Source: Lepisosteus oculatus (Eukaryota; Chordata; Actinopteri; Semionotiformes; Lepisosteidae). Taken from it: a stretch of DNA of 64,000 bases. The DNA lies in assembly GCF_040954835.1 (NCBI RefSeq), contig NC_090703.1:6381001-6445000 (forward strand). The letters are read 5' to 3'. Positions 1-12,630 of the stretch are shown piece by piece; the stretch's first letter is position 1, and each line of letters begins with the position of its first letter. Position numbers and translations under genes: made by a program. A model generated the notes under the pieces. The model was not told the origin of the DNA. It searched no databases and was given only the letters and a program-made list of their open reading frames with translations.

Positions 1-460
1 AACAAAGCCAGGTTTGAGGAAGAGGAGGACGAAAGCAGGTAACTGCTCCACGCACCCCTCCTGATCCTTATTAAAGCTGTTGCTTATGATCTTTATGATG
101 GTATGACATCGCGCACACAGACATCTAGAATCGAGTTCTGGTGCCATTCGCAATGGAAATGCAACCCGGTGCATCAGTGGATCACACAAGCCTTTGCCAG
201 TTTTACAGGTGATAATATAGTAGAGGGAAAGTTAAAAGCAACGTCAAAAAATGTCAAAAATAGGAAAAGTCAAAAGCAATGATGTACGTTATGTTCCCAG
301 CCTCCTTATCAGAGCAACCCAAGCACAAGGCCGCATTCATAAATCACTGAACATCACGCCGGGTTTACAGCAGTTTTCTGGAAGTCAAGTGGTGAGTATT
401 TATAGACTTGTGTTGTAAATGAACTTGATCGGAACATGGTTTCCCAGTGAGCGTCCTTAC

Positions 461-3400
461 CGGTGAGCGTGGATGAGGGCGTTAAAGGCTAGGCCGTCTC
501 TCCAGCTGCCCGAGAAGTCCCGCACGTCGACACTGGGGTACCCCGCTGTCCTGCGCTGGCACCAGATGAGCAGGGCCTCCTTGGCAGAGCGGCGGGCCGC
601 ACTGGCACCAAACTCATCCTAAAAACAGCAGGCGCCAGCCATCAGGTCCCTCCCAAGCCTGGTTTCACTTTTCATTACATCTCCCCTCCATGGAAACTGT
701 GAGGACCTCTTTTTCATATAGTATTCAGCACGTTCTCACACTATCTACAAATCTGCCAGAAACACTTATAAAATGAGCCAGGTCATATGTCCTTATTTTT
801 TACATGAGTAGTATCCACAACAAATTCTGTACAGTGGTAGATAAAGTGAAATTATTCTATTGTCATCCCATTTAAGCCATTGTATTTTTTTCTTTTTGCA
901 GTGTTCTTACAGTTACTGCTCGCAGTTAATGGACATATAGTAACTAGGGCAGTCTCATACCACATAGGTATATAGGTATAAAGGTGTTGTATATAGGTAC
1001 TGTATATAGATACATGAGCAGTATTTCTCTTGCAGCACTCATGGTGGTGATGTGAGTACTCTACTCTTTCTCCTCTCACTACCTCTTCTAGGGTGATTGT
1101 AGCAATCTGGAAACGCAGGATGATGATCCAGATCAATCCAAGTATCAGTGTCCGGTCCCCATCAACGATATTCTCTGGGCCAATCAGATCTACTTTAATC
1201 TGGGGAGAGCAGAGGGACCCGGGTTAGAGACAGCACTCGGCTGAGATTCTGCACCACGGAGACACCAGCACGAGGCCTTGGAGTGCGAGAGAGCAGGCAC
1301 GGGTCACCAAGACATTTCAATGTCCTGGCTTCAGCGAAACTGAATGACTGAAGACCAATGTGTGACAGATTACAGTTCAAAGTTGCTTCATGATGGAATT
1401 AATTTAATGTTCTTTGGAAAGGGTGGAGCTATGCAAGTGTAAAATCAGGCTTTTGCACAGTCTATCTGCTAATTGTACTGATTTTATGCATTTTAACTTG
1501 AAACTTCTTAGGAAAATAGAATCATTCAGAAATAGAGAGTTCTCTCGGTCCATATGATGAATTGGTGCTAAATTTTAATAACCTGTAAGTGTTATACTTA
1601 AGGATATTCAAGTGACAAGTCTAAAAAATTTTAGAGAGGGGTTAGCAACAATTTATAAAGTTAAAAATGCCCATTGTGTTTGCCTTTAACCTATTTTTAA
1701 TCAGGACCACAGCTTAGGCGGAGGAGCTCAGTACCCCTGATGTGATTTTTACCATTTTAATGTAATTAGTTCATCTTCTGGCATGGTGTGAAAGTGCAAC
1801 TCTTAAGCGGGGTTTGCGAAAGAAAAAATAAACGTAAATAGAAGGCTGTTTGCTAGTTGCTTTTATACAATCCCGCATAATGTCTCTGTAGACACAAGTT
1901 CCATCACCACTGTGTACACCCACATTAATCTGATTTTACCAAGAGCAGCACAGTTACGGTTGTGGTCAAGATGACGGCTATTCATTGTTCCAGAATAAAC
2001 AGCAGTGATTCACAGGCAATCAAAGATGCCTTAAACACAAAATGCCAATTTAAGAGCTCTGAAGGCGTCAGTGTCTTGTCCTCTTGGGGGTCTCAGGTTG
2101 CCCCACACCTTGGTCTTGAGGAACTTGATGGCTATGCTGTTGTTCTCCAGGTAGTGCACTCTCATGTCCCGCTGGCTGGGAGTGGGCAGCTTGGTCTCGG
2201 AGATGAGCTCCAGCAGGCGGATCAGGTAGATCCCACTCTTCAGCTCGGTGTATACATCCTTGATGAAGATGTGCACCTGGTGGAGAAACACACCCACCAT
2301 CACTAAGGGACCAGGGCCCAGTCCACACTCATGCCTCCTGGCTCTACCCAAGCGGGGAGAATTAGCTCAGGCCCACAGGGGCCCCAGATTTCATTCCATG
2401 ATTCCCACCTCTCAGAAACACTTCATTAGTTCAATTCTTTTCTGACTTAGTCTGCACAACCACATTCCCCAGGCCTTGATCACTCAATCATTAAAAGAGC
2501 CTTACTAACCCCGCAGGACCAGAATATATATATGATCCCAGTCCAACTGGAGAGCTGAGAGATACTGTGCCAGCATCAAACCCCTGAGAGTTTTAGAACA
2601 TTTGCTCAGGAAAGAAAAGAGGAGAAATATGTCAGCAGCTCACATCTTGAAAGAGAGACAGAGAGGGAATCAAACAGTAACAGCCCTTGTGATTCTCTGA
2701 CAGGGCGTTTGGGATTAAGCCTGGGTTGTGATTGCTCTTATTGCACTCTTTGCATTAGGAGGAGTGAGGAAAGCCAGATGACTGAGCACAGCTGTGAGCC
2801 AGGCAGCACAGCACCATTCCCTGCTCATGATCTTTAGTCAGAAAACCATTGAAACCCTTTCCGACCATTCAGACTCTTCGAACTCCCATCGTCGTCTTTC
2901 CAGCAGACTGTGACTCAGCACAACTCCACCCCAGTGATCTGTGTTGACAGCTTCCCTCCTCAAGAGATTTTATTGTGATGTGAGGGAGTATACGGAGAGA
3001 ATTACAGTTCTCACAGCAGATGATTTACTAAATTTACGAGGTCTCAGTAACCTTTTGCTGAGGCTCATAGGTGACAGGGGAGAAAGAACATCTTGACAGT
3101 TATGTACCTACAGCACCACTGTAGAAATAGTTTATACCAGTATCAAAGTTCAACACGTACGGGTCTCTGTACTTACAGCACCAGGTAATAGCATCCTAAC
3201 TACTCCATACGTTTTATATATGTACAGTATAATGACTTGGTACTGCACATATAGTATGTACATAATGCGTATTTTGAATCGATGAAATCTATTCAGTCAG
3301 CTGACTATAGCAGTTCCACATCTGAATGTTGCATAAGTGCAATTAGATTCAATGCAGCTACAGTATATATTTCTTGAACTGCTGTATCGTATGTGCTATG

Positions 3401-4790
3401 TTTCTCATAGCAATACAACTGACACAAAATATTTTTCCATTGGAAATTTTCTTTATTAATATTAAATTTAACATGAAAATATCCACATAAAATATAGAAG
3501 TCATGACGAACTTAGGTTGCTGCTGGAAGAGGTGTTAGTGGGGCCAGCAGGGGGCGCTCACCCTATGGTCCATGTGGGTCCTAATGCCCCAGTATAGTGA
3601 CGGGGACACTATACTGTAAACAGGCGCCGTCCTTCGGATGAGACGTAAAACAGAGGTCCTGACTCTCTGTGGTCATTAAAAAATCCCAGGGCGTTTCTCG
3701 AAAAGAGTAGGGGTGTAACCCCGGCGTCCTGGCCAAATTTCCCATTGGCCCTTACCAATCATGGCCTCCTAATAATCCCCCTCTATAAATTGGCTTCATC
3801 ACTCTGCTCTCCTCCCCGCTGAGAGCTGATGTGTGGTGAGCGTTCTGGCGCACTATGGCTGCCGTCGCATCATCCAGGTGGGGCTGCACATTGGTGGTGG
3901 TGGAGGGGATCCCCATTACCTGTAAAGCGCTTTGAGTGGAGTGTCCAGAAAAGCGCTATATAAGTGTAAGCAATTATTATTATTATTATTATTATTAAGA
4001 AATATGGTCTAGGAGAAATATACATAAAGAGTATTAACACTTGTTTTTTAAAAGCTTGTTTTTCTCCAAGGCAGAATCTGTTCCACTGTTCGTAAGTCTA
4101 GTCAAGCACAAAAACAGAATTTTCCCAAGCTGAATTTGAGTGAAATGACTTTCAGGAAAACAAGTTTTTCTCTCCTCATTTTATTCTAAATCAGAATGCT
4201 ATGAATATCTTCCCTGCGTGTTCGTGTGTGTACAGTATGTGTGTGTGTGTCCATCATGGTGCGAATCATGGGGAGCTAGTGGGAGCTTAGCTCCCCTGAA
4301 TAAGGCATGAGCTCCCCTGAAGAGACCATTTGCACAATTTTGGGGGGTCTCTAAAATACGGATGGCACAGACGCAGAATCAATTTACACTTGTCTGAGAG
4401 GGAGCCTTAGTAACGTGGGTTTTGACGGGTTTTTGAAGAAATCTCTTTTACGCGTGATGCATCACCCCCCAACCAGGGGTGAGCTCCCCCTAATGGCAAG
4501 ATATCATTCCCATCCTGGTGTCCATGCATGTGTGTGTGTTTGTGCATGTGGGTGTATATATGTCAGTCTGTGTGTGTGGGTATGTGTTTGCATGTGTGTG
4601 TATGTGTGTGTGAGTTTGGTGCTCGTGGATGTATATGTATGAGTTTCTGTTTGGGTGTGAGACCAGTCAGGTGACTCACCCTGTTCTTGGAGAAGACATT
4701 GTTGATCCAATTGGTGTAGGTCTTCTTCTGAACAGCCATCCTCTGCTCCTGCAGCTCCCTGATCCTTCCCTGCCCATACTCCCCCTCCAT
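461..4790 (-). CDS. SPTBN5: Beta-V spectrin, N-terminal part (partial gene)
   Basis: Non-erythroid beta spectrins cross-link F-actin beneath membranes through two N-terminal calponin-homology (CH) domains. Four exons are seen in transcription order: 4680-4790 (start codon 4788-4790, 37 codons, contains [18 protein letters not shown]), 2109-2276 (56 codons, contains [15 protein letters not shown]), 1083-1199 (39 codons, contains [19 protein letters not shown] and IILRFQI), and 461-618 (CH2 start: [20 protein letters not shown], then [15 protein letters not shown]). All internal borders are GT..AG and the reading phase is continuous (0,0,0, then 2). The words [10 protein letters not shown] and EFGASAA favour beta-V over the SPTB/SPTBN1-4 group, and EHD4 lies next door as on human 15q15. 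The actin-binding CH1 is complete and CH2 is cut by the window edge; spectrin repeats lie off the left side. An acceptor-like CAG lies directly upstream of the chosen ATG, so the true start may be in an earlier exon. Confidence 0.9.
3513..3997 (+). repeat. 5S-family SINE, 5'-truncated, with (ATT)n tail
   Basis: This insertion is in the SPTBN5 intron between exons 2109-2276 and 4680-4790. It has a long body (AGGGGGCGCT, CCTAATGCCCC, GCCGTCCTTCGGATGAGACG, TCCCAGGGCGTTTCTCG), ends with GCGCTATATAAGTGTAAG and then an (ATT)n run. The AGCGCTATATAA-type 3' end followed by ATT repeats is seen in fish SINEs that share tails with L2-clade LINEs (general knowledge). The body matches the minus-strand copy at 16738-17015, which carries a 5S rRNA-like head that this copy lacks, so I read this one as 5'-truncated. 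Family name not determined. Confidence 0.8.
4525..4613. repeat. Interrupted (TG)n microsatellite
   Basis: TG/GTGTGTG runs interrupted by CA and TA steps lie just outside the donor of the first recognised SPTBN5 exon. A shorter TG tract lies at about 4222-4250. The long open frames here on either strand are low-complexity and not coding. Confidence 0.85.
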
Positions 4791-7700
4791 CCTGCCCTTC
4801 CGTGTCAGAAGAAACAGAAACACATTAAACATGGCAGTAGCACTGGGAATTGGGCGTCTGTAGGACTCTTCCTGTTCATCGTTCAACAGAAAGCCCGTGC
4901 TAAAATTGTTGAGTTAATTAAGATTCCAGAAAACATTAACAACTGATAACACAAAAGCATGATTCCTCATGTTCCTTTGTACCTCTGATTCAGCAGATAC
5001 ATAGATCTGCTGAGCTGCAGAGATTGATACAGATTCAAAAACAAGCCACACAGTGAGGATTTATTCATAACTACTAAAGCGATACGCTCCTTTCTCAGAA
5101 AAGTGAGAGAACTGCACTTAACCCTTTGGTGTTCCTGTTAGTTTAGTTTATCAGCCTCAGTAATCTGACACCCTTTCTTCATGTGAGAAAGATTGCTGCA
5201 TGCTTCATGTGAGAAAGATTGCTTGTGTGATAAAACTATTCCATAGCTGAACCTTGCTCTTGAGGAAGCAGTCCAGTGTGAATTTAGCACATTGCTGGTA
5301 TATGAGCTGCATTTATCCTTGGAATTGAAAAAGCAGTTTAGAAATTCAGTGAATCAAGTATAAAAGTATTTTGACTTCTGATGTTTTGTACAGTACATAT
5401 GAGCAATTCATTTCTAGAGCTGGCTTAAATCTGTAATGTTGCTACCACATTCTATAACATTGTTTTTCTGAGTTGACAAAGAATTTGCAAATCATGGTGC
5501 CTGGCTCTCTAAAACTGAATGCCTATTCTCACTCAGTTAAACCCTTCTCATCATGTCTGTAGAGATTTTCTTCTGGGCCACAGGCTGATTCTTGAATGTG
5601 AAATAATTATTCAATAATTTCCCTACAAATCAGTTTGTTTGCCTTCCTTTGTATCATCTTTGCTGTGCATGTTTCAGCCTGCTGCTTTGTGGGAGAGAGG
5701 GTTTATATCTCTGTTAACATCTGTACTAGTTCACTCTACTGTACAGCCCTAGTTATTTTCCAGTTCAGGCTTCCAAATGTTCTTATGTTGAAATACGGCA
5801 GTTAATATTCTGGTGGGTGTTGCAGTTCTCTGTCAGATTGTGTGTTTTAAAGCCAAGTTTTGACTTTACTGACAACTAAGTTCAAACAACCAACAGCAGA
5901 TATTAACAATTCCATTTACACCAATTACACCTGCAATGTATGTATATAAATTAAACTGTTGCTTAAAACCAACACTCATTTTCACACTGGGGCGGCACAT
6001 GAAAAATATACAAACAGAGGTGACTTCCATGCTGAAAAGCAGAAAAAAAACTTTCTGGTTGTTGAGCATTCTTCAAGTGTATCATAGGGGTTCAGAATTT
6101 TTTTTTAAATTCTACTTTAATCTCCAGTTGAAGTTAAATTCTACTTGTTCCTTTGGAGATGATGCAGGGTCCCCACTTGAATACATAAGCATAATGCTGT
6201 GTTCCTACTCCTGTGGTCTAGGTTGTCATCACTAACATGCAGTGTGGAAGGCTGTGTCTTGGTCATCTGAATGAGGTGTGCTCGGTCGTTCATGTGATTC
6301 AAGCGTCAGGAAGATTTTTGCGTTGCGAGTCTAAATGAGGTGTGCTTGGCTGATCGGGTCTTAGAAATGGGTCAGGAAACGTGTTTGTGTGTCAGCCGTC
6401 GGGAGGGGGGTTAATGTGCTGTTCTGGTCTCTCGGGTCCTGGTGAAGCTGACTGCCCTCTGGAATCAGACACTGGTGACGCTGCTGTACCACAGGAGAGA
6501 AACTGGCAGGGACTCTGAGGACAGCAGAGCCCAGAGCCAGATACAGGCAGGATTCAGGGAGAATCAGGAATGCTGCCTCTCTGATTGAGCAGGTGGCTTT
6601 TATCTCAGATGGAAAGTGAAAACACTCCATCAAGGAGCTGTTAGAAACTGGAAGAGCAAAGAGTGAGTTGACATGAAATACAGTATCACCTCTCCTTATT
6701 GTTATGTGGGGTTTTGAACTTGTTACAGTATATGAATGTATTACTGTTTAAGGCCTCTATCAACAGAGCAATATTTCATTTGTGTTGAACAAACTTGTAT
6801 CCAGTCAGTGGAGATGAAGTCACTTTGAATACTAACAGAGAGAATCCTCTTGTTTAAAGTTCAGGGCTCACTGCACATCTGGGAATCTGATCCAAAGCCC
6901 GGTGACAGATCTTGGCAGGGGGGATTCTTCAGCACAGCTGTTTGGTAACTGGATCCTTCGGGGGGGGGGAGGGTCGGAGAATGATGTCTCTTTTCCACTT
7001 TCCCATCTGTCTTTACAGCTTCCCAGCAAGAGCCAGCGAACCTTCCCCACTCTTTTACAACATGGTGACGTCATCATGATGTCAGCCTTATCAGCGTTTT
7101 CACATGCCATTGAAGAACAAGGTACCCTCCCTGAATATAAAACTGCCTTTATAACCTTATTCGGGGAATGCAGTGGCATTCCTTGCTGTGGTTGTTAATG
7201 AGTAACTGGGTTACTTTATCAGTAATGTTAATTAGCTGTAGGAATCTACAGTGTTAGCGGTCTGGCAGACAACCACAGGGCATTCAGACTGATGACTGAG
7301 TTTGAACTGTACAGTGGACACATTTATATGGAATCTCAATGAATGATGCTTCTTGCCAACAGCTTCTAATTTATTTAAATTATATGATCAGCTATCAAAT
7401 ATATTTCCGGTGCAACAGATACTACTCGTAGGATGGAAGCTACACCATTTGAAGGGCTATTGACTGTTTATGGATTTTTAATATGGGTGTGTTAATGTAA
7501 TAATATTGGTATCTATTTTTTTTTTTAAAAAGGCTGAAAATATTCCTTCAACAACCCTAACCTGAAAGACAGTTTAGCAGTGCTACGCAATGTGTGAGAT
7601 GAGCCAGACAATACTGCTTCACTGGTTTAATTAGAGAAGTGTGCTGCTGGTAACCCAGCCCTGAAATCCACAAAAATGTTAAATATGAAGAATGCAAAGA

Positions 7701-9380
7701 ATAAAATTGGAAAGGTTTCTGTGTACTGTAAGATCTGAATCCAGGACCATGGGAAATTACACCAAATAGCATTCAAGGGCATGTTTGCTGAAACATCACA
7801 CACCTGCAGACGTTTCTAGCCTAGTGAGACACACTGGTTTCTTGTACAGGTGGATAATATACATTTTAGGCTTCTCATGGTGGTTGTGGTGGTGAAGCAT
7901 TAAGAAAATTCCACTGATGGATAAGAGACCCGTCTTGCATCCTAGATTTCAGAAAAGCTTAAAATGTCTTTGATCTATGAGACCACTCTCTGAGATTTTA
8001 ATGTATCCCTGTTACACACTGAACATTGCAAAGCTCCGAGAGCATTGCTGTATGCAAAGAAAAATAATTTGCATCAAAAATGCAGAAAAACCTTTAATCA
8101 CAGGTTCTGTTTCCCTCTACTGGTTTGTTTTTTGCTATAGCTGAGGGTGTAGTAGATATATCTGTTTCCTATGGCATAACAGTGGAGCTTTAACAATCAA
8201 ATCATCCCTCTGAGACACCCCAGCAAATTGCACATTAAACCACCTGCAGTCTTGATCCCATTTTGGAATGGCACCTTCACTAATTCCCAATACTCGCTCT
8301 TCCCATGCCTTAATAATACCAACGAAATCCCACAGAGGCCATAGGCATCCTACCTTTTCTTTTAAGCGGGATTTGTCACCAATAAACTCAACGGCTAGAT
8401 CAGAATGTAACAGCACTTCTTGGTTACCACTGTGTGAGCTGCATAAAAGTCAACCCGACATCAACACAGACTTCCATTTCATTCTGTTTCTTATGTTAAT
8501 TCTTGATGGACCCACGATGTATCCCACAGATCAAGGCATTGAAGCAAAGAAGGATATGATTGCTTACCTTACTTTCAAAGAAACCTGTCCTTCAAAGCTC
8601 GTTTAGCACCTGGCATGCAAATCTGAAACAATCCCTTCATGAACTTGTCTAAACGTGTCTCCCTTTCATCTCTTTCTGTCTCACCTTGGAGTTTCCTCCA
8701 AGACCTGTTCCAGAGAGCAGTCCAAATCAACTCCAGGGGAGAGGAAGAGCGACCTTTGAGAGCAATCATGGGAAAGGCTTTAACAGCTAGTGCCCACCCC
8801 CTCCTCACCTGACAGCGCTTACATGACAGTCTGGTTAAAGGTTACAGGAATGGCTGTCATGCTGGGCAGATCTCAATACACTTTTTGGCATACTGTACGT
8901 GCTGAAATCAGCGACGCACCAAAGAAGATGTAATAAATAACAAGCCAGAATTGCACTTTGCCTGTATATAACATGTGACAATTTAGTGTCAGGGCTAAAT
9001 GGCATACATACTCAGGGAGCTTCAGCATGTCAAGAGAATAGCCTGTATGCATCATCGATGTCATCGCTTTGCAGGGAGAACAATGTCTCTGTAAGGAGAC
9101 AAACTGCGATTCTCTAGTACTATAGCTCTCCACTAAACAATAACAAATCTGTTGTGGGTATTTTGTCCTACACCAGTCTTTCAATGATAACTTGATTTTT
9201 AACCCAAGTCAGACATCAAGATAAAAGCCACAGTAGAGCAAGCAAGACTAGCTCTGTTGTGCTAGTCAAGAGATGTCCTGGAAATTACAGGGAAACACTG
9301 GAAAGCAGCAGCGTGCTTCACTAGAAAGCAGGCTGCATCTGACTAATACGTTGATGTTTACTGGTAGGCATGCTCTTATA

Positions 9381-9592
9381 CTCATGAACCAGGATCAGAA
9401 GCTTTGGACATTTAATGGCTAACGCAGGGTCTGAAATTGTCTTTACCTGCAAAGGCAATTGGAACACGGGAGCCAATTAAACCCTCATGAACCAGGATCA
9501 GAAGCTTTGGACATTTAATGGCTAACGCAGGGTCTGAAATTGTCTTTACCTGCAAAGGCAATTGGAACACGGGAGCCAATTAAACCCTCATG
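9381..9592. repeat. Perfect tandem duplication, 103-bp unit, two copies
   Basis: The unit beginning CTCATGAACCAGGATCAG at 9381 recurs at 9484 with no difference seen through GGGAGCCAATTAAAC, and a third copy begins (CTCATG) at 9587. The period is 103 bp. Perfect identity suggests a recent duplication or an assembly error. No coding content. Confidence 0.9.
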
Positions 9593-9749
9593 CAAACACA
9601 AGCATTTTCATTTCCACCTTCTCTGCAATTCGCAATGTCATGTAGTTGCACTTATACTCATTAACAGCAATTTCAGAAATACTTCCTCTTTTGCCAGCAT
9701 TATTAACTGAACTCTCATTTCATAATTCTTCAGACCGTATTCTCGTGCA

Positions 9750-9935
9750 GAGCTGTCCAGTCCTGCGGTGTCTGCACATCTCCATTCCAGCTCAACTCTT
9801 GATGAGCTCGTTACTGGCTTAAACAGACCAATCCAACAGCCTCTCCCAGCTGTTCAGGTGCTGTTGAGTTCAAGAGACCTAGAAAACTCGCTGAATCACC
9901 AGCCTCTCCAGGACGAGAACTCGACAGCGCTGTTC
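9750..9935. mobile_element. MITE-like palindromic element, copy 1
   Basis: The segment begins CTGTCCAGTCCTG and contains TTCAAGAGACCTAGAAAAC followed by CACCAGCCTCTCCAGGACGA. The two ends are imperfect inverted complements (GTCCAGTCCTG against CCAGGAC). The same layout occurs at 12058-12168. Short non-coding palindromic elements of this wording are frequent in fish genomes; I take it as a small non-autonomous DNA transposon, family unassigned. Confidence 0.5.
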
Positions 9936-10024
9936 CATTGCACACTTTTGATTGGTTACTGTACAGGAGAAAAGTTTCCCCCAGATTAAAAAAAAGGAAC
10001 AAAGACCAAAATGTCTTGAACCTC

Positions 10025-10030
10025 TTTATT
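10025..10030 (-). terminator. EHD4: Candidate polyadenylation signal for EHD4
   Basis: TTTATT on the plus strand reads AATAAA on the minus strand, about 2.6 kb beyond the EHD4 stop. Cleavage would be expected around 10005-10015. Earlier alternative signals are possible. Confidence 0.45.
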
Positions 10031-12057
10031 ATTATAAACTTAAAATATCACACCTTTTTGTTCTCCTAAAAATATACACTTTATACAATATTTCTCTAAG
10101 TTTCAAATGAGCATTAACAAGACTTTGTAACAGTAACATCACATTCATCTGGCCCCTTTCTTAACAACTAGAAGCTAGGAAAATGATTTGAACACAGTGA
10201 GGAATTCCAAGGAACAAGGAATAGGGTGTGTAACAAGACGCTGAAGTGGGGTGTGGGAAGTCTGCTGATCTGTTGTCTTGACTGCATTTTCCTATACTCT
10301 GACCAGCGCTCAGTTACAGAATCCACATGTCAAGACTCACAGCTGAAGGAGCTGTACAAATCCACACCCCAGAGATTCTGGAACAATGTACAATAATGTC
10401 CAGACTAAAATGGTTTTACAGACCACTTTTGTAAATAATGCAAGACCAAAGTGACACCCAGGGAAGAGAAAGTATACTGTACGTGTGATAACTAACTAAC
10501 TGAAGGTGATTGCCACAGACCTAGAATTCCTGTGCATACTACTTTGACCTGGTTTAAATTATGAAAAGAAAAGGTATTAAAAAAACAAGGCACAAGATTG
10601 ATTACATCCACTGAACCTAATGCAATAACTGTGCTGAAGGTCAAACTAGAAAAGAAGTGGGTGCTTTTTGGATGAAAATGTCTACCTTCTTCATAAAGCA
10701 GTGACACACTGATTTGAATTGTCCCAAAAGTCACTTAATGGACACGATGGTTTTACAAGATCATGATTCAAGGACCTGGGGTTGTTGATTGCAATTCAAG
10801 GCATCATGGGACCCTCTGAGGCACAATCTTTTTTTTTAAAATACATAAGGTATATCACATTTTCTCCCTTAAAATGGGTGTTCTCAATTACATACCCAAA
10901 AATCTCAGGTGTCTAGATCTTGTTTTTATAATAAAACATTCTATAAATTAAAAAACAAAAAGCGAAAAATACATTTGAATTGCTCGTTTTTATCTGTGTT
11001 CTGGTACATATGTACAGTAACTTTATAAGTATTGTATGCTCACACACACTGACACAAAAACAGCCTGAAGAACACCTGGTAAGCTATGAAAGATACGACA
11101 CCTTTGCCTTTCTCTCTTCAGTGAGATTGAGTATATTTTCACCTTTCAATATATTCAGAATTATACTATTATTGCACATAATAAGACAGAAAGAACAGTG
11201 CTATGTCAGTTTTATGTATCTGTGTGGCCTCTTTCCTGATACAAAAAACACAGCCCCCCTTCAACTGAGAAGACAAGCTCTACACACTGTGTGTCTACAG
11301 TCCTGATCTTCCTTTCCATTTTCAAACCTGTCTGCTGAGTGGCAGGTGGGTGGTTCATCCCAAAATCCCATAGACAAACTTCACTTTACAAAAACATCCT
11401 AAAGATGACCTAAAGGTTTCTGCAGAATTTTGCTAATTCCCAGAATTGTGAAGTTCTATATGAACATTTAAGTTTTTTTCCTCAGGGTTAATGGTAACAG
11501 GATACCAGATTGTGAAAATAAAGCTACTACCATACTTTGATGTAAAATGTGACAGTAGACACTTTCTGAAACATATTTCAACATCGGCCCATCACAAAAA
11601 CAATTTTCCAAAATGTGCTTCCCTATCTTACTGTAGGTTTAATAGACAACGAAACGATGATTAATACAATACTGCGGATTAGTAGAATATCTGTGGAAAT
11701 CCATGGATATTTTGAATAATCCATGGCTGCTGTGTTTAAATTCCTCCAGGTAAATAAGGGTAACGTTAGCAATAACATATAAAGGTTTTCATCAGTTTTC
11801 AGGAATTTGTAGAATAATTAGAATAAAATTAAATTAACTTGTTTTTCCATTTTTCCAGATGTGAAGCATAAACCTGCCATTTTGCATGACCTTAAACATT
11901 CTCAAACCACAATATGAAAAAAGATTTATATTTAGCAGAACAAAAAATGTGTTTTTTTGCTGTAGAAAATCTGTGATCCAAATGCCTCAACGCTTATGAT
12001 TCTCTAAACGTTCAACCTAATAAACTGAAGTGAAAAAGAAATCTTCTTAGATCAGAG

Positions 12058-12168
12058 ATGTCCAGTCCTGGTCCTGGAGGCTGCACTCTTCAGGTGTTGC
12101 TCCTTTAAAGAGACCTAGAAAACCCACAAACACACCAGCCCTCCAGGACCGGGGTTGTCCATAGACAA
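12058..12168. mobile_element. MITE-like palindromic element, copy 2 (in EHD4 3' UTR)
   Basis: The left end GTCCAGTCCTGGTCCTGGAG and right end CTCCAGGACCGGGGTTG are inverted complements over about 15-20 bp with few mismatches. The centre has AAAGAGACCTAGAAAACCC, shared with the copy at 9750-9935. It is about 110 bp with no coding capacity, typical of a small non-autonomous DNA transposon, and lies inside the predicted EHD4 3' UTR. Confidence 0.6.
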
Positions 12169-12630
12169 GGTTATCCTTTCACTATTTCACTAAACGTAAA
12201 CCCCATTTAGATGACGTAAATTAAAAAACGTATTTCTTTGCTCTCTGGGAATGTTCGTGTAGAACTCTGTGCCGATCTCTCTCTTTATCTCCTGACCGCC
12301 ACCTCTGGATATTAACAATGAGGTACTATACACGACTATTACAGACAACAGCCAGAGCACAGATGTTGCTTGAAGATCAATGCCTCACTAGGCTTCACCT
12401 AGTATCAGCAATCCAGCGGGAAGCATGATACTATGATACACTAACCATAGAGCCGGCACTCTTGATAATCCTGGAAGCATTGTCCATTTAAATTTTATTC
12501 TCGTTTTTTCCCCTAGCAGCTGAACTCCGGTTTTGCACTCACAGTTCAGCGCCTACACAGGTCGCCAATGACCCAGGGAGCTCGGGGGCTGTGTGGCACG
12601 TCAGCCCCGGCTCTTCTCTGTACGCCCTGT

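Larger units (their letters stand above)
4791..10010. other. Intergenic region between SPTBN5 5' end and EHD4 3' end
   Basis: No protein exon was recognised over about 5.2 kb. The short open frames (up to about 110 codons) show no family resemblance and no splice-consistent pattern. The SPTBN5 promoter and any upstream untranslated exon should lie here, but no TATA box or CpG-rich stretch stands out. The only structured items I see are the tandem duplication at 9381-9592 and the palindromic element at 9750-9935. Confidence 0.55.
10012..12630 (-). other. EHD4: EHD4 3' untranslated region
   Basis: This AT-rich, gene-free stretch follows the EHD4 stop codon (12631-12633) in the gene's direction. 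It ends at a canonical polyadenylation signal (AATAAA on the minus strand, 10025-10030). No intron is needed to reach it, which would give a 3' UTR of about 2.6 kb, in keeping with the long 3' UTRs of mammalian EHD genes. It contains a palindromic repeat at 12058-12168. The extent is inferred, not demonstrated. Confidence 0.55.

Noticed and set aside
1-43. Plus-strand exon-like end reading NKARFEEEEDES followed by GTAACT
   Set aside because: It would be antisense inside SPTBN5, is cut by the window edge, and purine-rich intron sequence often looks like this.
4260-4510. Possible DNA-transposon fragment (GGGAGCTTAGCTCCCC palindrome and a second GAGCTCCCCCTAA)
   Set aside because: The two halves do not form clear terminal inverted repeats with a target duplication, and I cannot name a family.
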